A stretch of DNA of 33,610 bases from a virus, in the IMG/VR virus record IMGVR_UViG_3300025132_000150, positions 1 to 33,610 of that record; one strand, 5' to 3'. Shown piece by piece: positions 11,574 to 20,435 of this stretch. Made by a program: the position numbers and the translations under genes. The notes beneath the pieces are model-generated. The model searched no databases. It saw only the letters and a list, made by a program, of their open reading frames with translations, and was not told the origin of the DNA. Within the stretch, counting starts at the first letter, position 1; every line of letters starts with the position of its first letter.

Positions 11574-12676
11574 CAAGCTACTGTTCCACTTATTGTACCA
11601 GTATTGTTCATAGTTACTGATGTACCAGATACGGCTGCACCAGCAGCACCCGCAGCACCGCCGCCAGCACCCGCAGCACCATTACCGTAATTTCCATTTG
11701 CACCAGCAGAGCCAGCAGAACCAGCTTGTCCAGCCGTGGCCCAAGCACCGCCATTCCCACCTGCCCCGCCAGTGCCGCCAGCACCAGAATTATTACTGCC
11801 ACTAGCACCAGCCGATCCAGCACTGCCAGTACCAGCCGCTTGATTATAACCTTGCCCTACAGCAGGTGTGCCACCTGCTCCACCAGCCCCACCTGATGAG
11901 TAAGCAGTGCTGCCTATACCTAGTTGATAGCCATATTGACAGGAGCCTCCATATTGCGCACCACCGCCTTTATAATAATTACCATATTGAGTTGTAGTGT
12001 TAGGTATTGGTCTACCGAAAGACCCACCATAGATAATTCCGCAATCGCCCGGGGTGCCGCATGTATCATAGCACCACCACGACCGAGAACCATGTCCATA
12101 AGCGTAGTTAACAACTGTGTATGAACCTTGGCCACCTGTCCCACCTGTCCCGCCGATTCCGCCGCCTCCGCCACCGCCACGGATTTCACCAGTATTGTTT
12201 ATGGTTACACCTGATGATTGATTATAAACTGCAACCCTGCCATCTCCGCCGTTGGCTACGCCGCCAGCACCATAAATATTACCAGCGTTGTTGATTGTCA
12301 GACCACCAGCTAATCCTGATGGGATAGTAAAAGCCTCAGAACTAACACCGCCAATAGTTACACCTGAATTAATAGCAACAATTTTAGGATAGTTAACATC
12401 CCAGTCATCACCAAACAAAGTATTCGCAACTACATTTGTTGTGGTGCTGCTAATGGTATTCTTAAATCCTTTAGCTGTGCTATAAAAATCTTGTAAATCA
12501 ATTACGCCTGATGTTGGTACAGAGGCAGCTAAATTAACTGCGGGATTATCACCAGCCTTTGACAAAATGTTAGAACCGCCACGGTATAAATCACCCAAGC
12601 TAATTGCTGACGAGCCGCCAACAAACTCAGTCCTTAAATCACTAAACGATACTGCACCACTCGCTGCTATAGCCAT
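11573..12676 (-). CDS. Glycine-rich tail adhesin / receptor-binding protein (367 aa)
   Basis: The N-terminus AIAASGAVSFSDLRTEFVGG, SSAISLGDLYRGG is an attachment domain found at the start of many marine phage tail proteins. After a sheet-like middle (residues 70-165), the protein turns into Gly/Ala/Ser-rich blocks (about 168-180 and 260-350), such as AGGTGGAGGNGGAW. Between them lies an aromatic, Cys-containing stretch (RSWWCYDTCGTPGDC, then GGSCQYGY). Polyglycine helices with variable aromatic loops are how T4-type gp38 adhesins contact receptors, so this is the likely host-range tip. It ends with a short non-Gly tail (SGTSVTMNNTGTISGTVA). Coupled by TAATG to the gene before it. Confidence 0.75.
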   Translation of the reverse strand: MAIAASGAVSFSDLRTEFVGGSSAISLGDLYRGGSNILSKAGDNPAVNLAASVPTSGVIDLQDFYSTAKGFKNTISSTTTNVVANTLFGDDWDVNYPKIVAINSGVTIGGVSSEAFTIPSGLAGGLTINNAGNIYGAGGVANGGDGRVAVYNQSSGVTINNTGEIRGGGGGGGIGGTGGTGGQGSYTVVNYAYGHGSRSWWCYDTCGTPGDCGIIYGGSFGRPIPNTTTQYGNYYKGGGAQYGGSCQYGYQLGIGSTAYSSGGAGGAGGTPAVGQGYNQAAGTGSAGSAGASGSNNSGAGGTGGAGGNGGAWATAGQAGSAGSAGANGNYGNGAAGAGGGAAGAAGAAVSGTSVTMNNTGTISGTVA

Positions 12677-12909
12677 TACGGAGTTCCAAATGCTGTTATA
12701 TTATCTTTTGCGATTACAGCCCCAGCCGTAGTAATCTTAAATACCTCAGTGGTTGTACCGCCAGAGGTATATCTGAAAACCATGTCAGAGCCATCCAATG
12801 TTGCATCCCAACCAGAAGGAAATGCTGCTACATTATCTAAGTTTGCGGCTTGAACATCACCATTGTTATCAATGAGGTCAGCCATTTTTAGAGCTTTAGT
12901 TGTTGCCAT
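12676..12909 (-). CDS. Small fibre-associated protein sharing the fibre's C-terminal module (77 aa)
   Basis: The first 30 residues are unlike the fibre (MATTKALKMADLIDNNGDVQ). Residues 34-77 resemble the last 41 residues of the tail fibre just upstream: W....LDG[NS]D[LM].F.Y.....T.VFK....GAV...DNITA[YF]G[ST]P. It may be a cap, spacer or chaperone for fibre assembly, or a truncated paralogue. It is linked by TAATG overlaps to the fibre before it and the adhesin after it. Confidence 0.7.
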   Translation of the reverse strand: MATTKALKMADLIDNNGDVQAANLDNVAAFPSGWDATLDGSDMVFRYTSGGTTTEVFKITTAGAVIAKDNITAFGTP

Positions 12910-15518
12910 TATGGACTCCCGTAAGCTGTGATATTATCAGCAGATGTAACCGCACCATTTGATGCCAGCTTAAATACTGTTGTGCCGTTATATTGAAAGT
13001 CTAAGTCATTGCCATCCAACACAATCGTCCATTTGCTTGTGCCAAACGCTATGCTGCTTGAACCAAGCGCAACATTGCCACTGCCATCAACTGACAGATT
13101 GTCGTGGTTTGCTATACCAAGACTTGAGAGGCTAGGTGTAGATACAGTGCCAAAAGAAAGTTGGCCTGATCCATCAGTTTTTAGAAACTGTCCAGCCGAT
13201 CCATCGGCTTGTGGGTAGTTCAGTCCATCAAGAACCACATTGCCAGAACCATTAGGAGTGATGTTAATATCGCGGTTGCTGACAGAAACAATACTATTCG
13301 TTCCAACATCAAGCGACCCTCCAAGAACAGGACTTGTGTCCTCGACAACATTAGCAAGCAAACTACCAGCCGTGAATGCGCCTTGCTGCCACGCTGACCC
13401 ATCCCAAACATTCAACTTATCATTTGTGCTATTCCAATAAATCGCACCAGTAATAAGCGCATTACCGTCGTTGTCTGTTGAAGGAGCCGACCCTTTTGCC
13501 CCAAGGTACCGATCATCAAAGCTATCCAGTGCTGCTTCAGCCGCAGTCTGCGCTGCTTCAGATGCAGTCTTTGCTGTTTCACTAGCAGTTTTTGCAGTTT
13601 CACTAGCAGTTTTCGCAGTTTCAGCCGCAGTCTTTGCTGTTGTCGCTGCCGTAGCTTGAGTTGTAGCTGTGTTGGCTTGGGTTGTAGCCGTGTTAGCCTG
13701 AGTTGTTGCCGTTGCAACAAGAGCATTTAAAGATGCCTCTTGTGTTGTGCTTACTTTGGTAAATACTTCGACATAAAGTATATCACCAGCCGTAGCACCA
13801 GCGTTAAGAACTACATTGTTACCAGATATATGATAATCGTTTGTTGATCCGTCAGCACCTTCGACTAAACGAATACCATTCTTAAATACAAGCGTATTAC
13901 CATTTGCATAAATTGACATGGTTTGGCTTGCATCATCAGTAGTAAAAGTTGTCTGATTGCCTGTTGCTGTAAACACATGCGTTGTTGTTAAACCTTGTAA
14001 ATACGCACCAGCAATCTGGAATGATGACCCAACATAAACTTTTAGCTGGCTGTTTGTTGTATCGTACCACAAATCACCAGAACTAGGAGATGCTGGCGCA
14101 GATGATCCAGCCGTAAATAAATCATTAAATGAATTTACAGCAGTCAACGTACCAGCCACAGTGTTTACATTAGCTATAGAACCCGCTACCGAACTCACAT
14201 TACTGTTAGAGCCAGCAACAGTATTGATGTTGCCAATGTTACTAGCAACCACAGCAAAGTTACTTGTCACAGTGCTAATCGTGTTACCCATAGCATTGCC
14301 ATGAGCAACACAATAATAAAGCAACCCGCTAGACGGAGCCGCCGCATCAACAATAATAGTTGTTTTAGCCCCAGCCTGACCAGCCGTACCAGTTGTTGTT
14401 ACGCCAGTTGTATAGCTACTACTGCCATTCTTAAACGCAAGTGTATGACCAGCATTACTAGCATTGCTTTGGTCAAAGATATATGTGTTGCCACGATCTA
14501 ACTGAATTGCTGGGTTGTTACTACCATCCAAAACAAATACGTTCGATCCACCAACACTTGCTACTGTTACAGCATATGTTGTTGTTGCAGATAAGGCGTT
14601 AGCCAATGTGGTAACATCAGAACTTATACCAGCTACAGTAGTTACATTAGATGCAACCCCAGCTACCGATGTTACGTTTGAATCTATACCAGCTACAGTC
14701 GTTACATTTGCAGCAATGTTTTCAACAGCAGCTACATCACTGCTTATTCCTGCAACAGTAGTAATATCACTATTAATTCCTGCAAGAGTATTGATGTTGC
14801 TATTGCTACCTGCGACTGTATTAATATTAGTTGCGTTACCAGCTACTGATGTAACATTAGATGAAATACCAGCAACAGTAGTAATGTTGCTTGCAATGCC
14901 AGCAGCCGTAGTAACATTAGCTTTGATTGCAGCTAACCCAGATATAGCATCTGTAGCCGTAGTGCCATCTTCAATGTCAGCTAATGCAGCTATATCAGCA
15001 GACAAAGCAGCTACAGTTGTAACGCCAGCTACACTAGGGCCAGATTCAACCGCGCCAGTGCTTGCATTAAAAGCAAGGGTCTTACCTATTCTGTTTGCTT
15101 TGAGAGGAAGCGTCATTGACGCAGCTTCATCTTGGTCTGCTAGTCTAAGTGATCTTGTAATTTCATCATTAAGGTCAGCTTGAATTGCAGTAATTCTATC
15201 AAGCTCTGTATTTAGCGTTCCTATTTGGAATGCGCCTTGAGATGGAAAATCAGTCGTTCTTTCTAGTGCAATGCTTCTAGTTATAACAACTGTACTGCCG
15301 CCAGATACACCAGTTACAGATATTGCAACTGCGCCAGTAGAACCATTACCGCCACTTACAGTGTAATCAGCACTAAGAGTTTTCTTTGTGCCATTGACAT
15401 ACACATTTAGATCGGCTTCGGCAAAAAACTCAAACGTAACTGTAAAAGAAGTTTGCGTTGCGCCAGCCGAAACTGTGTATGATACTCTCGGTGTGTTATC
15501 AGCTATGTTTATAGTCAT
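12909..15518 (-). CDS. Tail fibre protein with decapeptide repeats and cupredoxin-like domain (869 aa)
   Basis: Domains in order: residues 1-130, a T7-fibre-like attachment domain (RVSYTVSAGATQTSFTVTFE, DFPSQGAF, ITAIQADLNDEITRSLRLA). Residues 201-310, eleven exact 10-residue repeats of type NVTTVAGISS. Residues 314-418, a cupredoxin-like domain with His358, Cys403, His406 and Met410 as a full set of type-1 copper ligands. Residues 427-460, three more decapeptides. Residues 511-590, a sheet domain. Residues 602-664, an Ala/Thr/Lys/Gln heptad coiled coil (TAKTASE units). The C-terminal part ends in the DNITAYGSP module. It forms a trimeric side fibre by analogy with T7 gp17. The start is 43 bp downstream of the internal virion gene. 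Confidence 0.8.
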   Translation of the reverse strand: MTINIADNTPRVSYTVSAGATQTSFTVTFEFFAEADLNVYVNGTKKTLSADYTVSGGNGSTGAVAISVTGVSGGSTVVITRSIALERTTDFPSQGAFQIGTLNTELDRITAIQADLNDEITRSLRLADQDEAASMTLPLKANRIGKTLAFNASTGAVESGPSVAGVTTVAALSADIAALADIEDGTTATDAISGLAAIKANVTTAAGIASNITTVAGISSNVTSVAGNATNINTVAGSNSNINTLAGINSDITTVAGISSDVAAVENIAANVTTVAGIDSNVTSVAGVASNVTTVAGISSDVTTLANALSATTTYAVTVASVGGSNVFVLDGSNNPAIQLDRGNTYIFDQSNASNAGHTLAFKNGSSSYTTGVTTTGTAGQAGAKTTIIVDAAAPSSGLLYYCVAHGNAMGNTISTVTSNFAVVASNIGNINTVAGSNSNVSSVAGSIANVNTVAGTLTAVNSFNDLFTAGSSAPASPSSGDLWYDTTNSQLKVYVGSSFQIAGAYLQGLTTTHVFTATGNQTTFTTDDASQTMSIYANGNTLVFKNGIRLVEGADGSTNDYHISGNNVVLNAGATAGDILYVEVFTKVSTTQEASLNALVATATTQANTATTQANTATTQATAATTAKTAAETAKTASETAKTASETAKTASEAAQTAAEAALDSFDDRYLGAKGSAPSTDNDGNALITGAIYWNSTNDKLNVWDGSAWQQGAFTAGSLLANVVEDTSPVLGGSLDVGTNSIVSVSNRDINITPNGSGNVVLDGLNYPQADGSAGQFLKTDGSGQLSFGTVSTPSLSSLGIANHDNLSVDGSGNVALGSSSIAFGTSKWTIVLDGNDLDFQYNGTTVFKLASNGAVTSADNITAYGSP
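13527..13715 (-). repeat. Heptad (21-bp) tandem repeat in the fibre coiled coil
   Basis: Encodes residues 602-664 of the fibre: two or three TTQANTA heptads, then TAKTASE-type heptads. The DNA repeats with a 21-bp period (for example GCAGTTT[CT][AC]CTAGCAGTTTT units on the + strand). Such arrays can lengthen or shorten by slippage, changing fibre length. Confidence 0.75.
14589..14918 (-). repeat. Eleven 30-bp tandem units encoding fibre decapeptides
   Basis: Encodes fibre residues 201-310 as 11 contiguous 10-residue units with consensus [ND][IV][TN][TS]VAG[IN].[SA] and no gaps. The copies differ at third positions, so the array is old and kept for its protein sequence. Three further units (residues 430-459) resume after the cupredoxin-like domain. 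Confidence 0.85.
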
Positions 15519-15560
15519 GCCAAAACCCTACTCCTATTTAATAAAATGCTCAACGCACAA

Positions 15561-18500
15561 TTAGTAACGCCCCCCAGCAAAGGCTCTACCCATTCCATTT
15601 ACTTCATCCTTAATAAACCAAAGCTGGGCCATAGGTAATCTTCTTACTAATTCATTAGCACCCTGACCATAATTACCATCAAGAAGCTCTTTCATGCCTC
15701 TACCTACATCAAAAGCATAAGAAGGGGCAGCACCACCAACTGCTAATGCAGCATCATATCCATTTTTTTCCTGTTTAAATTTAGGATTGACAAGACCGCC
15801 ACTAATATTAGGCCCATCTAATGCCTGACTTATATTCATAGCTGTATAAAATAAATCAGAATGCAATGCAGCAATACCAGATGCATCAAAAGAACGAGCT
15901 ATAACATCAGGCCAAGACATCTGTTCCATTTGCCAGTCTTTATATTTAAGCTCCATACCCATGTAGCCTAATCCCATAGAAGCAGTTATAGCTACTGCCC
16001 TGTTCTTTATCTGACCTTGTGCTAATGATGCTGTAATTTTGTTTGCTGCTGCAAAACTGTAAGACATAAACTGGAACGGCATGCCTAACAAACCATTTTC
16101 AATTCTAGCATATCCCTTAAATTTTTTATCTTCTTTCATGCCAAATTTTCTAGCAACATGCATCGGGACATAAAATACACCATCAACCGCAATAGGTTTA
16201 TCTGCTGGTGTACCCATCAAGACAGTATTCATAATGCCTGAGTTCATAGCAGTGCGAAAATTCTCTACAGTATCTCTGTTTATTTTTTTTCGTTTTGATA
16301 ATTCTGATAAAGCAAGTTGATTTATTCTGTTTTCATAATCTGAATCAGATTCATTTTTCTTTTTCTTAAATTTTGTGTGCATAATTTCATGCGTTAAAAC
16401 AAAATTATACCACTCTTCTGCATTCTTAAATTGATTGTCTGGCAATGCTTTTACACCAGACATTTTAGGACTCGTCCAAGGTTTGTTTTTAAAGTCATCT
16501 ATAATGAAAGCTTTATCTATACGAATAGTATTTGTTTTTTCGTTAAAAAAAGCTGGAACATATCTTGTTTGCTCTCTTGGACTTTGAGAGGCGTCTGCAT
16601 AAGCATTACGAAATCTTGCCGTTTTGCCTGTTTCGCCTATAATTATTTTAGCTGTTGTTTCTGGTAGTTCTATAGCATCTTCCCATGCTCTTGAGTTAGG
16701 CAAATACAAACCAGCTTCTGTACGTTCCCAAGGTGCTTTTGCTATAGCAGCAGCTTCTTCTTTACCAATATTATAACGAGCTAAATAAGCAATCTCCATT
16801 TCATTAAGAGGCAGAATGTCTGTTCCCTTTTTGCCATGTGTTAGTCTTACAGAGTAATCAATTAATGTATGCCCTCTAGCAATAGCATCCATCTTCTTAA
16901 ATATAGTAGTCATTGGCGCAACGCCATTAAGCATAAAAAAACCAGTCCGAACCTTAGACATCATTCCTTCATTTAATGGGTTGTTCTTCATATTTTCAGT
17001 AAAGCGTAAATGAGCATCACCTTTTAAAATGTCGATAATCTCACCAGCAATGCGTCCTTCGGCAGATGACATACGCACTCTATTGTCGCTCATAACTCCA
17101 AACAGCATTTTCCATACAGTACCCATTTCATGTTCCATCATTATCTTGGCAAAGTCTGGAAGCGTAGAGAATCCAGCAGAACCAAGATAATTTAACATGG
17201 CTAGGTCTTTTAATATGATAGCTGATTTATAGTTTAAGGCATCAGGCTCACGAATAACTGTGCCATGCACTCTATCATTTAGATGGCGTATATCTCTTAA
17301 TGTAGCATTAATAGCACCTTCACTCATTTTACCATCAGCAAGCATGCTAAGTTCTACATCATCAAGTAAATCATCAATGCCTCTATTAAACTTATTCATA
17401 AATTCATATTGAGGCGCAACCTTGGCTGTATATGTTTTCATAACATTGATAGGATTTGTCTCAATAAAATCAATTACAAGTTTATTAGGAATGTCTATAT
17501 CACGATGCCTAAAATGTTTTGATCGCCCATGTCCAAAGTATTGTGCATTAACATCTGTTGGGTCTTTGATTCCTAATATTTTATCTATAGTATCATCTGC
17601 ACGTTTACCTACAGCTTGAGGGCTAGAATCTAACTCAACTCGTTCCCAGCCAGTTTGTTTTCCTGTTACAGCATCAGTTCTAGCTTTGTATATAAATGGA
17701 TTCGCTGTGTACCAAGAGATTAAAATCTCTCTTAGTGCGTTTCTATTATCTTTAATATAAGCTTGATTCCAGTATCTAGGATTAAACACATCCTCATTAG
17801 CTGGCATAGTCAAACCCTTGCTAGAATTTTCTATATGAAAATTAGCATCATCTAATTGATCTTTTAGCTTGTTAGATTTTAATCTTAATAAATTAATTTC
17901 TCTTATTTTTAAGGGCGAAACAGAACCAGAAGATATAGTTTTTTCTAATTTAGTTATAGCGTTTTGAACAGAAAGCAAATCAGCTTCAAGCCTTGGCACA
18001 AGCAGTCTATAATGTTCTGTGCTGCCGATAACTCCACTAGATTTTAATCTTGTTTCCCATTGAGAATAATATTCATCAATACGGCTCATAGCTGTAGCTT
18101 CAGCTTTGGAAGCAGGAGCTTCACCCTTTATGCGCTTCTTGTTTACATCAGTCATCCACTCAACAAATGTTTTTTGTGCTGGCTGCGCCTTAATTCTAGC
18201 AGCAATTTTATTAGTAACACCGCTAACATTTGCAGTGTCTTCTGTAATCATTGCACCAACTTTTGATGCTGTATCACCAGTGTTGTAATCAAGTATAGTT
18301 TGTTTACCTACGCCATACTCTTCGCCATACAAGCTTCTTAAATCATCATAGACAGACACCCACTCACCATCACGCATAGCAGCTTTCTGATAAACAGATG
18401 GGCCAAGAGTAAACCCCCTTTTGTGCAAATTAAGTAATATACCTGAATCACCAGCTATACCTAATATTACTTCTTTAGCTAATGCTGGAGCATTTGGATT

Positions 18501-20435
18501 TTGTAAAACACGTTTCATAGGTGTTGTTACAAACTTAAATGCCCAACTATCTGTAAACAAATTTTTAGGCATGCTTTGGTCTTCGCTTGTAAAGTTTCTT
18601 TCACCTAGCTCTAGTCTTTGTTCTTGTTCTGCTTTTAATAAATTGTAATCACTTTCTGTTTTGTTAGCAGCTTCTCTATTTTGTTTTATAATATTTTCAA
18701 GATCAACAACTTCAGATTCAGATAAATTAGACCTGTCTGCATTTAACTTAGCTTCAGCTTCATCAGCCATTTGCCTTAATCTTAGTATCGTTCTAGGGGA
18801 ATCATTTACTACAGCTTGCACATCCTGATCTGATACTTGAGAAAAAGGACGCTGTTCTGTTGGAGCAAGCTTTCTTGAATCAATAGTAGGGGCCAAGCTA
18901 AGTTGTTGATTACCAGCAGCTTTTTGTGTTGCTTCATAAGCTCTAGCTCTGCGTGTAGCTGGCACTGCTATTGCGCCACCTAAAATATTACCAGCAACAA
19001 AAGCTGTTCCGACATTTATAGCTGATTCAACAGGAGTATTTAGAGGATCAAATGGTGCGCGGATAGCTTCTTGACCAACTTGTAATGCGGCTACACCAGA
19101 GCCAACCCTTAAACCAGAGCGAAGAATGCCAACACTAGGGCCACCAAAGGGTAGTGCAACAAGGTTGACAGGATCAGCCAGCCCAACAAACAAATGAGTA
19201 AAAAAACTTGTGTTAGAAAGTACACGCCTACGCGCAAGATTATCATCAATACCCCTTTTTAATTCTTGCATGTGTTCTGCGTTTTGCGCCAGCACTAAAT
19301 CATTAGCGTATTCTTCATATCCCTTCATATCAGTTAAAGGATTGTAATCTTTATCTACAATGTCTCCATGGTTAATTTTAGATTTTATGTGATCTATAAT
19401 TGGAGCGTAGGTGTAGCCAATAGAAGCGGCAAAAGATTCTCCTATTGATGGGTCTGTATCTTCTGCCTTGGCTTCTCCGTAATATCTAATGTTATGCGTC
19501 CATGGATCAACAGTCATTGACGCAGCTTCCATATAGATTTGATCTGGTGTTCTTTTTAATGGGCCATCTGGCCTAACTTCTGCAACTGTTGACAGTTCAG
19601 CTTTAGTCGGCTCTGGTGTTACCGCGCTAATAACTGGCTCACGCTCATCCATATCATCTTCTTCAGAAACAACTGAAGTGGGAGCATCAAAGTCTACTTC
19701 AGTTGTATCTATTGTAGCAGCATTTAATCGCGCAACCCTTTCATCTCTTGATGTTTGAGATGGCGGTTTTACGCTTAATGGTTGTGGCTGAGACTGTGGC
19801 GCATCAGGCATATTATATTTATCAATCTTATCCTGCGCTACATCTACAAGCTGTTGATTAGACAACTCATTTAAGCTTGGGTCAGCAGGAGCATCAGGCA
19901 TATCAAACTTATCAATTTTTTCTTGAGCTACATCTACAAGCTCTTGATTAGATAAATCAGTTAATGGTGATTCTTCTGGTTTTGTTATGCCAACAATATC
20001 AAGGGCTTGGGAAAGTCTTGTTGATTGCGGCATATCAACAGCAGAAAGCTTAAAAGCTGTTTCTAATAACTCTGGCTTTAGATAATAGTTTGCTGTTTCT
20101 GGAGTGTTTTCAAACCTAATTACAGACCTAACAAGTTTAGGCAAATCATCAAGAGTAATTTTATCTTTGCCAACTTCACCTTTAATAAAATCAATATATT
20201 TATTTGTAGGGTTGTTGTCTGATGGAGGTGCATACTTCATAAACATTTGAGTAATGTCGCCATCAAATTCATTTATCTTTGATCTTAAATCAATATATAA
20301 TGCTCTTAGACCCATCTCAGGAGAATCAAATATTACATACGGCTCACCATTAGCGTCATAGTAAAACTCACCTGTTTCACCAGCATAGCCCTGACCAGCA
20401 CGAATGTTACCAGCATTGTTATATATGTTTGTCAT
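15561..20435 (-). CDS. Internal virion protein D-like, T7 gp16 type, with N-terminal wall-hydrolase-like domain (1624 aa)
   Basis: The giant internal core protein, ejected into the cell envelope at infection. Residues 1-130 (NNAGNIRAGQGYAGETG, VIFDSPEMGLRALYIDLRSK, QMFMKYAPPSDN, LPKLVRSVIRFEN) form the wall-degrading-like head seen in many phage virion proteins. Residues 160-230 hold a tandem repeat. Residues about 409-495 are hydrophobic (FFTHLFVGLADPVNLVALPF, GTAFVAGNILGGAIAV), likely membrane-channel segments. A metalloprotease-like segment contains H1349-E1350-x2-H1353, followed by the conserved NTVLMGTPADKPIAVDGVFY. It is longer than T7 gp16 (1318 residues). It overlaps the gp15-like gene in TAATG. 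Confidence 0.8.
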   Translation of the reverse strand: MTNIYNNAGNIRAGQGYAGETGEFYYDANGEPYVIFDSPEMGLRALYIDLRSKINEFDGDITQMFMKYAPPSDNNPTNKYIDFIKGEVGKDKITLDDLPKLVRSVIRFENTPETANYYLKPELLETAFKLSAVDMPQSTRLSQALDIVGITKPEESPLTDLSNQELVDVAQEKIDKFDMPDAPADPSLNELSNQQLVDVAQDKIDKYNMPDAPQSQPQPLSVKPPSQTSRDERVARLNAATIDTTEVDFDAPTSVVSEEDDMDEREPVISAVTPEPTKAELSTVAEVRPDGPLKRTPDQIYMEAASMTVDPWTHNIRYYGEAKAEDTDPSIGESFAASIGYTYAPIIDHIKSKINHGDIVDKDYNPLTDMKGYEEYANDLVLAQNAEHMQELKRGIDDNLARRRVLSNTSFFTHLFVGLADPVNLVALPFGGPSVGILRSGLRVGSGVAALQVGQEAIRAPFDPLNTPVESAINVGTAFVAGNILGGAIAVPATRRARAYEATQKAAGNQQLSLAPTIDSRKLAPTEQRPFSQVSDQDVQAVVNDSPRTILRLRQMADEAEAKLNADRSNLSESEVVDLENIIKQNREAANKTESDYNLLKAEQEQRLELGERNFTSEDQSMPKNLFTDSWAFKFVTTPMKRVLQNPNAPALAKEVILGIAGDSGILLNLHKRGFTLGPSVYQKAAMRDGEWVSVYDDLRSLYGEEYGVGKQTILDYNTGDTASKVGAMITEDTANVSGVTNKIAARIKAQPAQKTFVEWMTDVNKKRIKGEAPASKAEATAMSRIDEYYSQWETRLKSSGVIGSTEHYRLLVPRLEADLLSVQNAITKLEKTISSGSVSPLKIREINLLRLKSNKLKDQLDDANFHIENSSKGLTMPANEDVFNPRYWNQAYIKDNRNALREILISWYTANPFIYKARTDAVTGKQTGWERVELDSSPQAVGKRADDTIDKILGIKDPTDVNAQYFGHGRSKHFRHRDIDIPNKLVIDFIETNPINVMKTYTAKVAPQYEFMNKFNRGIDDLLDDVELSMLADGKMSEGAINATLRDIRHLNDRVHGTVIREPDALNYKSAIILKDLAMLNYLGSAGFSTLPDFAKIMMEHEMGTVWKMLFGVMSDNRVRMSSAEGRIAGEIIDILKGDAHLRFTENMKNNPLNEGMMSKVRTGFFMLNGVAPMTTIFKKMDAIARGHTLIDYSVRLTHGKKGTDILPLNEMEIAYLARYNIGKEEAAAIAKAPWERTEAGLYLPNSRAWEDAIELPETTAKIIIGETGKTARFRNAYADASQSPREQTRYVPAFFNEKTNTIRIDKAFIIDDFKNKPWTSPKMSGVKALPDNQFKNAEEWYNFVLTHEIMHTKFKKKKNESDSDYENRINQLALSELSKRKKINRDTVENFRTAMNSGIMNTVLMGTPADKPIAVDGVFYVPMHVARKFGMKEDKKFKGYARIENGLLGMPFQFMSYSFAAANKITASLAQGQIKNRAVAITASMGLGYMGMELKYKDWQMEQMSWPDVIARSFDASGIAALHSDLFYTAMNISQALDGPNISGGLVNPKFKQEKNGYDAALAVGGAAPSYAFDVGRGMKELLDGNYGQGANELVRRLPMAQLWFIKDEVNGMGRAFAGGRY
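19801..19955 (-). repeat. Two-copy tandem repeat in the gp16-like protein
   Basis: Two copies about 65 bp long with a 90-bp offset (19891-19955 and 19801-19865 on the + strand) encode LSNQELVDVAQEKIDKFDMP and LSNQQLVDVAQDKIDKYNMP, each followed by DAP. They lie in the linker between the N-terminal hydrolase-like domain and the rest of the protein. This is probably a recent internal duplication forming a flexible or binding linker. Confidence 0.85.

Noticed and set aside
11573-12676. Diversity-generating retroelement target in the glycine-rich adhesin
   Set aside because: No reverse transcriptase and no template repeat are present in the window; the glycine-rich repeats explain the low complexity.
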